From: Phascolomyces articulosus
Taxonomy: Eukaryota > Mucoromycota > Mucoromycetes > Mucorales > Lichtheimiaceae
DNA: 64,000 nucleotides
Assembly: GCA_025677815.1 (NCBI GenBank)
Contig: JAIXMP010000046.1
Span: 1-64,000, forward strand
Direction: 5' to 3'
A model generated the notes under the pieces. The model was not told where the DNA came from. It did not search any database and was given only the letters and a program-made list of their open reading frames with translations. The translations under genes were made by a program, and so were the position numbers. How positions within the stretch are numbered: position 1 is the stretch's first letter; every line of letters starts with the position of its first letter. Below, piece after piece: positions 46,916 to 59,568 of the stretch.

Positions 46916-47999
46916 ATGCCAAACGTTACATTGTGAGTTTCTTTAATAATATGGATTAATGTTGTTCGTATAAAAAGGCTCGAGATTTATCTCTAACCAA
47001 TGTTAGTTTAATATTTTAGATATCCTTTAGGTACTTGTTCAAAGAGTGTGTAACGAAATACATAATCTAAAACGAAATAACCATTGTAAACTGATCGATG
47101 AGAAAAATAAAAATATACATGAATATATTTTGAATGAATATTATTTTAGAAAACTATACATTTGGAGCTAAAGATGCACAACCAGAAGAAGATTCATCCG
47201 TAGCAGCTCGTTTAAAACGATTAGAAAACGATTATGAAACACAAGGAATGCGAAGAACAGTAGAAGCTGTCATGGTAGTCCATCAACATAACCATCCTCA
47301 TGTTCTTATGCTTCAAATTGCCAATGCATTTTTTAAACTGTAAAATATCATAGTTAGAAGAGAAAGAAAAAGTGACACGTTCGTTTGACCATCAAACAAA
47401 AGAAAAAAGTGACACTGATTCAATTGGATATAATATTTTATAAAATAGACCCGGGCATTATTTACAACCAGGTGTAGATGAACGTGAAGGATTAAAGAAT
47501 ATATTAAATGAAAGGTTAGGAGCGGCAGATCCAAATGAGTGGGCAAACGAACCACAGTGGGAAATTGGTGAATGTTTAAGTACTTGGTGGAGACCCAACT
47601 TTGAATCTTATATGGTAAATTTTTCTTTTAACGTTATATCAAATTATCAATAATTGTATACACATATTTAACCCAGTGCTTTTTTTAAAATCTTATACAG
47701 TATCCATATATCCCTGCTCATGTTACAAAGCCAAAAGAAAAGAAAACATTGTATCTTGTACACATGCCACCTAACAGTAAGTGAAACCGACGCGATTGAG
47801 CACAATAACACATAAAACAAATAACAAAACACGTACTAATCACATACACAAATTAGAGGTTCTCACAGTGCCCAAAAACATGAAAGTTCTTGCCATTCCA
47901 TTATTTGAAGTATATGATAATGCAGCGCGCTATGGTGCACAGTTGTCTGCGATTCCCCATTTACTGAGTCGATACGACTTTGAATACAAGCCAATGTAA
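46916..47999 (+). CDS. Cleavage factor Im 25 kDa subunit (NUDT21/CFIm25)
   Basis: Subunit of cleavage factor Im, which binds UGUA in pre-mRNA and guides poly(A) site choice in the nucleus. Six exons: 46916-46932, 47020-47030 (an 11-nt microexon), 47150-47339, 47449-47614, 47701-47776 and 47857-47999, giving 200 aa. Joined, the start reads MPNVTLYPLENYTFGAK, matching the family's TLYPL.NYTFG. Then come SSVAARLKRLENDY, GMRRTVEAVMVVHQHNHPHV, FFKLPGHYLQPGVDEREGLK, WWRPNFE, YPYIPAHVTKPKE, VPKNMKVLAIPLFEVYDNA and the end PHLLSRYDFEYKPM. The Nudix motif is degenerate, as in all CFIm25 proteins, which bind RNA but do not hydrolyse nucleotides. Full length and intact. Confidence 0.96.
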
Positions 48000-48140
48000 A
48001 AAAAAATATTCATCTTTAGCTTCTAAATATAATAAAATAAAACAGCAACTATTTAGAAGTTCACTCTTATTCTTTTACATATTCATTTTAAAACAAAACA
48101 AGTTATTGTGGAAAGTAGGGGATAAAAGAGATTAACTTGT

Positions 48141-48749
48141 CTAATCTTCGTCTTCAACTGAGTGGTTCACCTTGGGGTTGAAAAAGAGTGAGTCCTTGCC
48201 CCAGAAGTAATCCTAGTAAACAAGTTATAAAGATACTTATTAATATATGTAAATGTGTATTTTGTATATCAATCAGCTCCTACCTTAACACGCCAGTTCA
48301 TGTAAGGGTAATGAACAAATTTATGAGGGTGCTCTTCTTGATGCTTCATGTGAGCCACAGCAAGGTTATAGGCGTTGATACCAGAAGCCAAAAGGCTGCA
48401 TAAAGTTGTAGTGAATGAGTAAGTTGTTTTTGGTAATAAATAATGTACTACTATGATTATAGCGAAAAACATAAAGACTTACGCAGGGATACACACGAAA
48501 AGACTAATCTTCTTCCATGTTTCAGCCGATTCTAAATAATAGTCATAAAATATAATAATCAGTCGATTTTTTTTTTGTTGTTTCTCACCAACCAACCTTT
48601 AAAAAAAGATAAAAAACGAAGTATTTCTTCTTACCAGCAGCATGGTGCTTAACTGCTTCACGTTGAGCAACAAACTGAGAAGTATAACGAACACCAGGAC
48701 GCTTTGCAATCTGAGTCAATTGCGAATTAAAAAGTGCACGGGAAGCCAT
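48141..48749 (-). CDS. COX13: Cytochrome c oxidase subunit VIa (COX13/COX6A)
   Basis: Nuclear-encoded small subunit of respiratory complex IV in the inner mitochondrial membrane. Four exons: 48635-48749, 48483-48531, 48284-48395 and 48141-48212, giving 115 aa. The N-terminus (MASRALFNSQLTQIAKRPG) is basic and hydroxylated, as in a mitochondrial presequence. Next come ETWKKISLFVCIPALLASG, which starts the single membrane helix, and AYNLAVAHMKHQEEHPH. The diagnostic HYPYMNWRVKDYFWG is followed by SLFFNPKVNHSVEDED. Splice sites are all GT-AG and in phase. It is divergent from NDUFB7, with 229 bp between the two ATGs. Confidence 0.94.
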
Positions 48750-48978
48750 GAGAAAATAATAATAAAAAAGTAATATAAGAAAAAAAAAAGAAAAAGAAAA
48801 GAAAAAAGGGAGACGATTGTTGGTGGTATATATAAAGTCGCCGACCGATCCATATTATCTGCAGGAATCTGCTGATCCTAAATTTGTAGGAAGTGACTTC
48901 GATCTCCATTCATCCCAGCTAAAGGTGTTTGATGTGTAACGCCAGGCTTGGAAAAACAACCTTGGAAAAAAAACAAAA
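48750..48978. promoter_or_regulatory. Divergent promoter of COX13 and NDUFB7
   Basis: 229 bp between the start codons of two oxidative-phosphorylation genes on opposite strands. It contains an A-rich tract near each ATG (48773-48808 and 48955-48977) and a more mixed middle. I see no CCAAT box. The shared control region suggests co-expression of complexes I and IV. Confidence 0.5.
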
Positions 48979-49356
48979 ATGACCGAAGGTAATGAATTGA
49001 GAAATCATTTTTATTGAAGTATTCATCGATTAATAATGAAAATCTTACAATATTATTAGTTGCATCACAGTCTGCTATGAATAAGGCACGTGTTCCTCTT
49101 GAATACCGTGATTACTGTGCCAATCTTCTTATTAAGTTGAACAAGTGCCGTGGTGAAACTTTTTATTTGCCCTGGAAGTGCGAGAATGAACGCCATTCTT
49201 ATGAAAAATGCGAATATGATGAGTATGTTTAGTTTTTCCCTCTTTTTCTCTTTTAAATGGGTGCTAATTTAGAAATTTTGAATATTAATAATTATAATTA
49301 TATAAAATAGCTTCAAGCGCCGTGTACAAGAAAAGGAAGCCAAGGCTAACGAATAA
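48979..49356 (+). CDS. NADH dehydrogenase subunit NDUFB7/B18
   Basis: Accessory subunit of respiratory complex I, imported into the intermembrane space through the Mia40 pathway. Three exons: 48979-48988, 49060-49222 and 49311-49356, giving 72 aa. The acceptor before TTGCATCACAG keeps the frame and gives MTEVASQSAMNKARVPLEYR. Both twin C-x9-C pairs are present: C in DYC to C in LNKC, and C in WKC to C in YEKC. The surrounding sequence YLPWKCENERHSYEKCEYD is diagnostic. The C-terminus is Lys/Glu-rich. Shorter than the animal protein, which has a longer tail, but complete in the core. Confidence 0.95.
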
Positions 49357-49529
49357 ATATAAACAAATACACCACTCCATTATTAATAAAACGAATACAA
49401 CTAAAACAAACGAACTCGTATTTTTCTGACAACTTGTAAACAAAAGTTTTGAATATACATGCAGATAGACTCCAATTATATATATATATTATATACATGC
49501 CATGATAGAAAAAAGCTGGATGATTTTTT

Positions 49530-52500
49530 TTATTGAAGATCTTGTGGCGTAGGAGGAGGAGGGAGAGTGGGTGTATTATTGGTATCAGTATTAATATTGA
49601 TTGTAGCGAGATATCGAATCAATGATTCAAGATATACTTCAGCAAAAGAAGACATGTAAAACTCATGCTCAGAATTATGGTCGCTAACAAAATTATGTGC
49701 CAATTCATGACAAATGGTCATGAACCAATAGATAAGGGCCTCTTTACGTTTAGTTCTCTTGAATAGCGACATGTCATCCGTCTCATGAAGTGCCAAATAA
49801 TATCGCAAGTTCATGAATAAACTACCATTCATATTGAATGCAATTGTTGATCCTTGAGTATCATAAAACAAATGTAACGTGCTTTCCTTCAGTTCAAATA
49901 CGGTGGCCAACCCCTTGATGATATCTGTAAATCGACCCATTGCTCCGTTGTACTGTTGTTGGACATCATCTGGATTGACATCACGATGAATATAAAAGGC
50001 TATTCCTTTAACTTGACCACAGGCTACCAAATTATGTTGAGGCTTGACATCGCAATAGTTATTGGACTCAACCACTTTGTTGATTTGTGGGGGAGAAAAT
50101 AAGTGTTGGTCAGAATAGGATTTGCAAGAATGGATCGCTCTTCTTAAATTTTGTTTGATGTTGGATGTGTAGTTAGGTGTGATGGTGCCTTGAGAATCAG
50201 GTAAACGGGGCTTCTTGACAATCTCTTGTTCAATGGGTTTTGGTGGTGGCGAGGGTGGTACTGGTGTTGATTGTCGGGACCCTTTCCATGACCAAATACG
50301 ATCCAAAAATCCTCCAGCTACTCCTTGATTGATACCAGGGTTATTTTCAATAGCAGCACGACGATTTGATTCTGCTTGTGCTTCTTCTAAAATCTCTTTA
50401 TCACTCTTGACTTCTTTTTTCCTTGGATAATTGTTATCATTTAGTAGTTTGTTGATAACATTCTCTGTATGATTTTCACGTTCTTGAGCTAAGAGTTGTC
50501 GAACGTATCCTTCTTGACAGTCACCAAATACATCAAGAACTTGCTTGGTACACTGGTCTAGTTGTTGGGAGGTTAAAGTTGGAACAAAAGATTGTTGTTG
50601 TCCCATATGGTTGGTTTCTATAGATGGTGGGGATGCGATTGGTTTATGCTTTTCAACGTTTTTCCGAATGTTTAAAATACGATCCACAGGGACACCTTTT
50701 CGTCGAAGACTTGTTAACGTTGCTGTAAGATAACGTTCCACAACAATGGCATCATTAAATCGTACACGGGTGAAAATCAATGCACAGAGTGCATTAGCAA
50801 TATCATAATAGTCTATTTCGCCCAAACTAGAGATGTATATTGTAAAACTACTTTTATCGGCACATGCAGTAGTGGGCTGTACATTTTGTTCGCCTGTGTG
50901 TTTAAACTTGCGATTGATTCGAAGTTCCCTTGCTTGGATGACCTATAATATATATACTCGTGTTAGCCACCAATCCATAAATTGGCCAACGTTTATTGTA
51001 GCTATAGTATGGATAACGATACTTACCTTTAGATTTCTCTTTACATATTTATCGTCGTGACATAATTCTTTCTGTCGTTGCGGATTATCACTCATCATTT
51101 GATAAATGATGATGGGAACACGTTCAAAGATAGCATCTGTTACTGCCTTGGATCGTGTAGTGACTCCCATATTCTGACTATATGTGTAAGTTTCCTTGAT
51201 TTGTCTAATGCGTTTTTAATAAGATACATTAATATAAACCCACCAGATATTCGCATCAATGGCATTTTTTATAGCTCCCACAAAAATGGAGTTATATATT
51301 ACCTAGAAAGCCGATCACTTCCTAAATGTGCATAAAATTCTTCCAGTAAAGGTTCCATGGGTGCCGATAAAGGAGAAAAGATTTGTTGAGCCATCGTATC
51401 ATCAATGATAAATACGTCGCTTGCTTTCGCCAATCGATATTGAACAAATTCATCTTGATTATCTTTTTGATCAGCTTCAACTCCATCCTCCTGTCCGTCT
51501 TTACGATCGTTTGTTTGGTCCGGTAGTCCTGCCATTTGACTCTTTTTGATACCTACAAGGAATGCTGTATTTTTCATATCTTGTAGCAACCGGCGATTAC
51601 TTCGAATGTGATAGTACTGACCAGCAATTTGGCGTAAAACACTCAAGTACCGTTCACCACCACCACTAAGATTCCAAAACCGTGCAGGATCCTTGACCAA
51701 CATGGATGCCAGTTCCATTGTAGTAGGTTCATCTTTCACACCGCAAGAACGCAAAAATGAGTTCGCCACTTGACCAAAATCAACATATAAAAACAGTTCC
51801 TTATGGAATGTTGCTTCGCCTGATTCAAAATAACATTGGCTTGGCTCAACCAAAATAATATTGTTTTGTGATATGACAGGAATAAACTTGATATCACGGA
51901 GTTTTGGCCATTGTTGATATCCAATGTCACCCATACGACCAGCCATGAATTCAAAAATCCTTTTGGCCTTCTCTACGTCCTTTGTAATACTCCTTAAAAA
52001 GGCTTCTACCAATCGTCTGGCATCTGGATTTTCTCGAATACCAAGTTTATCTCGCACACAAACAAGATCGCGATGCAAGGAATTAAATCCAAGGACCTGG
52101 ACCTCAGGATTGGTAAAACACTCATTGGGAATAGAATAGGTTTTACCATCAGAACAGGGTAAAAAGGCTACATCGATTTGGCTTGGATGGTAAGTATCTT
52201 CATACTGTTTATGATTATCAATAAAATAATGAAGTGCACGCATTTGAAGTTGTTTGTCATCGGTGGCAGGAGAAGCAAGGGCTAAAATACAGGATAAAGA
52301 AGGTGTCGAAAGCAAACCTAACTGAGCCATGAACCGTGATTCATCGCTTGTAGATCGCCAACCTGTACTGCCTGTACCACGTCCTTGAGATTTCCAATCA
52401 ATTAATGGCAACTTTAAATTTCGAAGCGCTTCAGTGGGTGTATAAAGATCTTTGGCTTTGTAACGACGATAAATCTTTTTCTCTTGCTTTTCAACAATGG

Positions 52501-55500
52501 GATTCCCATCAGGATCATTTTTTCCAGTCTTGCGATCTACCATTTTTGTTCTTGGTTCTTCACCTTCTTTTGTAAAAATAGGTGTTTCACGTAATCGATT
52601 CATTTCGGTTTGACTTAACGTGCCTTGAACACTTGTCAAGTATTTGACTAAATCAACGTGAGACCAACTTCCATCGGAGATAAGTCGATCAAATACTAAT
52701 TGAAGCTCTACATGCTGATATTTGTATGTTTGCATGAGTGAAACTTTGTAAAATCAAATGATTGTTAATCTAAAAAAAAAGTTGTCATTACCTTTCGTAC
52801 ACCCAATGCTGTAAGGACAACATCACTGATTGTATGTTTCGGGTTTTCGAAACGGATGATTGGTAAATCATCAAAGAGCTTCACCGTATCGAAATACGAT
52901 TCACGTGGGATTCGCATTCCATATCTTGTTGGGATACATTTCTTGACTTGTAGTATTTTGCATATTTCTGCTTGACTTTTTGCGGATGCATGACTATATC
53001 CCTTAGAAATAACTAAGATCACGCGTTCAGAGAAGGTGGCTGATACTTCCAGTTCCTTGGAATTATTGGCAATGTAACGAACCCATTCTACTAATGTAAG
53101 TTCACCCCAATTTCTGATATAAAAAAAATAGATTGCTATAATTAATTAACCTTCACCTGTTTCGTTATTTTCTGTATATAAATACAATGATAGACATACC
53201 CAAAATATGCACCAAGATCGTGACTATTAAGTGATCTGCTCACAGCAAATGGCAATACGGATTCAGGAACTGGCATATCAAGTGGGATCACTTTTGGATT
53301 AAGCCAACATTTAATTGAAGAAAGTGCTACCAATCGATCATTTTCTTCTGTAGTGGACAATATGGCTGCATCAAGAAACTTTTGACGCATTTGCATCATT
53401 TCTTGTGAAGGTGCAGTGCCACCAATAATGGATGAATTCTTGTTATGATCAATCCACCATTTCATACATGATGTCATTTCACTTGAATTGAGCGGTCGCG
53501 TATCCAATTCTTTCAATACATCACTTATATCCAATTTTCGTAAAATACCAAACGTTTGTAACTTTTCCACACTCTTTTTACATGTATCCATAACGATGGG
53601 GGTGATAGTTGGAATTGTCTTTATAAATTCATTCAAAAGTTGAGGTGTGTTGAATCCTGGTTCTGGTAAAATACGAGACTGTAAAGCAGATTGGACACCG
53701 TGCGATGTCATCAACAAAGCGGGTGTCTTGCTTGATTTGAAAAACTGTTCTTCTTGAACACTTCCTACGAGTGGGCTTGGTGTTGAATGTTGAAAAGTAA
53801 ATGATGCTAATGCATGAGCTGCCTGTCGTTCCAACATAATTTTGGCATCATCTGTTGTTGCTTTAGACTTGTCAACGATATCATTATAACCGACCAATTC
53901 TCGATACAACCGATGAATCTGCTCCATTTCATTATTATATACAATACGACACAACAAGCCTCCCACAGTTAAAAGTTCGGTGTTCCAGATACGCAAATAT
54001 CGTTCTGCAAAATCAATGCTTTCACGCTCAACACTAGGGATAAATCGAGCAGCCATATGGGAACAACATCCGGTTGTTTGATGTGTTGGAAATCCAATAA
54101 AGACACGACCTTGGTTTGGGAAGGGTACGAGGTCTTTGAATATGCTACTATTATTTTCTGATGCATCCAATTCTTCTCGCCCGGTATAAACAAGTTGGAA
54201 ACTCGTCTTTTTAGGTGGTTTTTTCTTGGTCGATCGTTCCATTTCTCGTTCAAAATTCCGTGCTACATTTACGTCTAGTGATGCTGTTACGACACGTAAG
54301 AAAATGTTTGCCTTTTCCATTGGAAGTCCGGAGGATGTATCGATATGTTTATTGTTGCTGTTGTAAATGAGTGAAAGCATGCTGGGTGGAGCATATTTTT
54401 CGGTTGTAAGTTGGATTTTGCGCATACTAGCACCAGTGATAGTAAACATACGTTGAGGTGATGAAGTATGCACTTTTCTTGAATCGACTTGCATTGATTC
54501 CGGTTCACCCATACCTTTGTTGATGCAAAAAATCACATGTTGATCGAATTTTACAGTTATTTTTCTAAGGTTGGCCGTAAATCCCTATATTCGTTTATCA
54601 GCAACCAATAAAATCATATATACAGTCCTTTCTCTCCTTATACATCCTTTCTCGCTTATAACATAATTATTATTTTACCATGCTCGTAGATAAAAATTTG
54701 GCAAAGTCATCCAAGTTTGGTATTTCCATAGGTTCTCTTAGATCCATTAAAAATGAAGTCCAAGCATCACGGTCTTCCTCAGGTACATCGGCCCGTTTGG
54801 CGAACAATTGATCGCCTTTAAAATAGAAAGCCATACATTGTGATCCTGAAAATACACTATTTTTTATACCCCCCCCTACATTAATGACATACAATTCTTT
54901 ATATTCTCACTACACTCCAAAATATACCAAATAGTACTTACAATGGATTTTCACAAACCGAGAACAATGAATAAAATCCAACCCCAAATGCACCAATTTT
55001 TTGCTCATCTATAATACCCCGAATGGTTTATTAATCTGATATATATCACCTTATTTCACTTTGCCCTTATCAACTTTTCCTTCCTTTTATTTTTACCTGG
55101 ATTTCCTTCAGCAATCCTCTTTAAGCGGGACCAATCTTCTGGTCGAAATGGTATACCGTCGTTTTTAAAAGTGACTTTTTCCATTTTGGCAGATAAGTTC
55201 GGTTTTGCTGGATCACATTGCTCTGTATGAAACTGAATCTCGACACTTGAAGAACCCGCATCGTCTTTTTTTGAAAAATGAATGGAAAAAAAAGTCATTA
55301 TACTTTGGCTACTACTACTACGTTCCATTGTTTCATTTCATATATACACTTTGTAGCATACACTTTAATGTTTTTCTTCTTGATAAATGACTCAATTACC
55401 TGCATTCTGCATAAGTTCTCGATATAATACATATTCTGCCGAATAACGAGCCAAGATCTTATCAATAAGATGTCGTTGATTCACTATATACTTGATAAAT

Positions 55501-55647
55501 TAATACTAATGGCAATAAAGTATAATATAATGAACTCATTTATGGTTTGAATAAATGTTGAATATATAGCACCGTACCCTCTACCTTCTCCTCAGTTCCA
55601 CCACTCTCCATCATATTGGAGCGTACAAGCTCCAAACGACTTTCCAT
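49530..55647 (-). CDS. Large GHKL-ATPase protein (DUF3684, sacsin-like)
   Basis: A multi-exon gene of about 6.1 kb. Exon 1 (55647-55578) encodes MESRLELVRSNMMESGG and joins in phase to an exon with HLIDKILARYSAEYVLYREL and MQNADDAGSSSVEIQF, the N-box of Hsp90-type ATPases (E...N..DD). Then come FKNDGIPFRPEDWSRLKRIA, and DEQKIGAFGVGFYSLFSVCE with the glycine-rich lid motif. SQCMAFYFKGDQLFAKR and WTSFLMDLREPMEIPNL follow, then long exons (54536-53142, 53022-52765, 52735-51299, 51170-50943, 50825-49530). This order is that of fungal DUF3684 proteins, which share the sacsin-type ATPase. Near the C-terminus, ICHELAHNFVSDHNSEHEFY looks like a zinc-metalloprotease-like H-E-x-x-H. A chaperone-like role is inference. 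Confidence 0.85.
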
Positions 55648-56174
55648 TGTGAATATATTTAGTCGATATGGTTTTTGCAGGAAAAAGAAGTGAAGTCAAG
55701 TGGCGGCCGTTTTTAAGGAGTAAATCGCAGATTCGGAAAGCCTGCTGACTTGTTTTAATTTCAGGGACAATGAGGTAGGTTATTGTCATGATCAATAGCA
55801 AAAAAAGATGTTTCTAGAGAATTATTATGTTTGGTACTAATTAATTATCTACTTCTTTCTCTCATATTCTTTACTAATAATAGATGTATCTTTGCTATTA
55901 AATTATGTTATTGTAAATCAATAATTACAGAGACCGTCTTCGGTGAGTAACATCTAAGAACCTGTTGTTTATCAATAGTAGTAAGTACGTAATTTACTTA
56001 AACCATCAAACTCTACGTAATTAAGGTAATGTTTTATATATTGTATTTATATTGTATTAAATAAATGATATATGGCTTATTAAACGTTTTATTATCTGTA
56101 TCCTTTTAATTACTATGGACTATCTGTCTTGAGTTTATATCGAAATGTATTTAGCATATGACGATGATTCGCAG
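55648..56174. other. Intergenic between DUF3684 gene and P450 copy B
   Basis: AT-rich. No gene seen. It serves as upstream region of the minus-strand ATPase gene and 3' region of the minus-strand P450. Confidence 0.5.
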
Positions 56175-58565
56175 TTAAGTTTTGTTTCGTGGAACAAATC
56201 GAATTTCGAATGGTTCTGGACCAGCGACAATTGGCCCTGCTGCAGGTGGAACAGTCTCAAGTGTTGCCAAAATTTCATTTCCGTTTTCGTCTAATGCGGG
56301 TTTGATGTCACATTTATAGAGTGTCTGAACCCATACATTGAACATTTGATCCTCGGCCTAAATAGATGAATAAGTATGATTGATATGAAATTAAGCATTC
56401 GATGCTATGAGTTTTAAAGTATAATGTATAAAATATACTTCATATATAAATCGAGAAACTTACCAAATGGGCACCAACACAAAGACGTCTATAAATATAT
56501 TAATATTTGTGGAAAGCATTCATTAGTTTTTAAGTTCTTAACCAATGTATATGTAAATGTATATCGAAGTAAACAGATATTGTTTTATTTACCGGCCCCA
56601 TCCAAAATTGAATTGGTCTCGTTGATCCACTTTATGATTTGCTGATGCAAACATTGAGTCATTTGCCTTGTCAAGGAATCGTTCAGGTCTAAACTCTTCC
56701 GGATTTGAGTATTTCACTGGATCCATATGCACTTCCACCATATTAGCCATAAAAAATGTCCCAGCAGGAATAAGATTACCACGCCATTCAACTATATTAC
56801 AAAGAATAAAATTATAAATAAGTTCAATCCACTTTATATAAGTACATGATATCTTGGTGATGTGTCCGTTACTGTGAATACCAATGTTTATAATTTACAA
56901 TCTTCAGCGGCTTCATGAATTACACCCAAATCTGTTGTAGGTCTTATACGGAAACATTCTCGTTGTGCTGCTGTCAAGTAAGGCACTTTACTTCTTTCCG
57001 AAAAATCTGGAAGACGACCATTATGTTCATTGGCAAAAGTGTCGATCTCTTGCTGAATTTTCTTTTGAGCATCAGGTTTGGTAGATAAAATCAAGAAGCC
57101 CCAAGCTATTGTCATAGCTGTTGTGTCGGTTCCAGCATTTATTACATCGTCTAAATAAGAAATGGATATATATATTTATAATATCATTAATACATTAATA
57201 CAATCGGAGGAGAGAAGAGTGATAAATCAATATAAATTAAAGCACTTACGAATCGAAGGTAATAAATTATTATAACTACCTCGTTTTCCTTGATTCATGT
57301 CATCATTTAAAGCTTTTATCAGATTGTCCTCACCAGATTCCAATGCCTTTTGAATCATTTCTAAATAAAATGGGTTTAAAGTGTATTCATAGTGTTGAAA
57401 TACCAATTGTTTCACATCGGCTTCAGAGCCTAGGATAAAAGGTCGGACAATCTTTGCCAATGACGGGTTGATAAGTTGCATAAAAGTATATTTGAAATCG
57501 GTGTATTTAATAGTAGTTTTTATCATATCGAGTGATCGCTTGTAAAGTGGGTCGTCAATGGATGTTGTTCGTTCACCACATAAGGTAAGCAAAATGAAGT
57601 TAAATGATGTTCGTAATAAATAGGGTATAGGATTGGTATTCTTTCCTGATGAAACCATATCGGCAAACTCTTCAGCTTCTTTACAGAGCACTGGGCTTAC
57701 GTCTTGGAGTTTTCTTGGACCTAACGCGTTGAGCACTATTACATATGCACAACAAAGAATGATAATAAATGTTCGTTAGTGGCTTAATATTATTTACAAT
57801 AACCTTTTTTCTCAATTTGTATTTCAACTGTACCTGCTTTACGCTTGTTGTTCCGTTGTTTATCAGGTGGTGATAAAATAAGCCCTCTAATAAAAAATAA
57901 CAGGAAATGTTTATATATATTCATTTTAAACAAACAATATATAAACAGAGTAATTCATATTTATACGCACAGTTCTTTATTTGATCCAAAATCATGTCGA
58001 ACAGAACCATGGAATCGATCCGATGTAACCCTTCCATTAGTGACAAGTAATTCATGAGTCATATATGGATCTGCAATAACGAGTGTAGGCTTATTACCAG
58101 TCATAATATAAAAGATTGGTCCTGAATATAATATATCATCCATTAGTTTAATTGTAGTTGAATATTTACATAAGGATGAAATTTTATTATTGACTCCATA
58201 CCTAGTTCTTTATGCCATTGATGAAACTTTTTCATTCTATTTGGCCCAATGGTCAAAAGATGACCTGTATATATATATATATATATATGTATGTATAATA
58301 TGATGCTAGCTACTGGTATTTCAAATTAATCAAAAGTTACATTACCAATAAGTGGGTAACAGCCTTTCGGTGTTGGAATTCTCGCAAATTCTTTTCTTGA
58401 CGATCTTTGCTTCCAAAGAAACGCTGTTGTCAACACAACTGTTAGCAAGGCACCAGCAGTTGCCGTAGTAGTAGCTAAATTTTCTTGAGGTAGATCAATC
58501 TCACGAAACCATAATATCAATTTTAGTGGGAGATTGTTGCTTGTAAAACTAAGTTTTTGCGACAT
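56175..58565 (-). CDS. Cytochrome P450 monooxygenase (copy B)
   Basis: A nine-exon minus-strand gene starting at ATG 58565 (MSQKLSFTSNNLPLK). The N-terminal hydrophobic segment is TAGALLTVVLTTAFLW; the hinge is IPTPKGCYPLIG. Further signatures: FHQWHKELG, SDRFHGSVRHDFGSNKEL, the I-helix INAGTDTTAMTIAWG, the K-helix E-x-x-R in QRECFRIRP, PERF in EEFRPERFLDKAND, and the heme loop FNFGWG/RRLCVGAHL split by an intron as in copy A. The last exon ends PFEIRFVPRNKT, TAA at 56175-56177. All catalytic motifs are intact. Its start is 243 bp from that of the divergent Zn2Cys6 regulator. The closest relative in the window is the 3' end at 63728. Confidence 0.93.
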
Positions 58566-58808
58566 TTTTTTTTGTTATTTCTTTTTTTTTAATAATATTT
58601 TATAGATGTTCGGTCATTTTTGCTCCGTAGCAGCAAATCAAAATGATGCGCAACAGTATGGCCCGACGAACCACGGAATCTGGGTAAACTTTTTAATTTG
58701 ATCGACTTTCCAACATTGTTACACCAAACTCGATTAGCTTCTGCATTTGAAACTTTCTTACAGGTAGGATGTGATTATTCTATTCTTTTTTTTTTAACTT
58801 TAAACACA
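58566..58808. promoter_or_regulatory. Divergent promoter of P450 copy B and Zn2Cys6 factor
   Basis: 243 bp between divergent ATGs. A poly-A/T tract lies at each end (58566-58595 and 58785-58800). CGG triplets, the half-sites usually bound by Zn2Cys6 proteins, occur at 58608 and, in reverse orientation (CCG), within 58624-58680, but no clear paired CGG-Nx-CCG site is evident by eye. Confidence 0.4.
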
Positions 58809-59536
58809 ATGGAACAAGATTCTTTTCCATTTGCAACATTTTTACAAGATCAACTGGGCATTACAATCCCAGAAATACCAATAATAGACAATGACGATTC
58901 ATCAATAATGACGAGGAAAAGAAAAAATTCTGGAAATACCAAGAGCAAGAACAACAATGAGGGTACGATCATGAATAAACGAAGTTGTGACACTTGTCGA
59001 AAAAGAAAAGTACGATGCAATGGCAATATTCAATATCCATGTGCAGAATGTAAAAAGCATGGTATTGATTGCCAATTTTTGATATTACCAAGAAAACGTG
59101 GGCGACGATCAAAAGAGTATATAGAGTCACTTGAATCAAGGTTAGGAGTGATTGAACGTCTTTTGGAAAAGAATCTGACACGACGAACAAATGGTATATA
59201 ATTAATTAAATTCATTTTTTAATTAAATTATTATGGGGAAATTAAATACTAATAAAAATTTGACAATGTATAGGTCGTCAAACCAATCCTCTTCAACTAC
59301 AACAGTCTCTTGCACCACCTATTGTTTTACAATCACAGTTATTACCACCACTAGGTTTACAACAACCGTATGGGAACCAGAGACAAACACCGACTATGAC
59401 ACAGACTATTAATCAACATGAACGTCAAAGTACTATGGAATTAATAGAACGAATTCCTAACTTAACTTTTGAATTTACTGAGCGCATGATTCGAGCGTAA
59501 GTGATATATTTCATTGCACATGTATGCGATGAAGAG

Positions 59537-59568
<32 letters not shown>

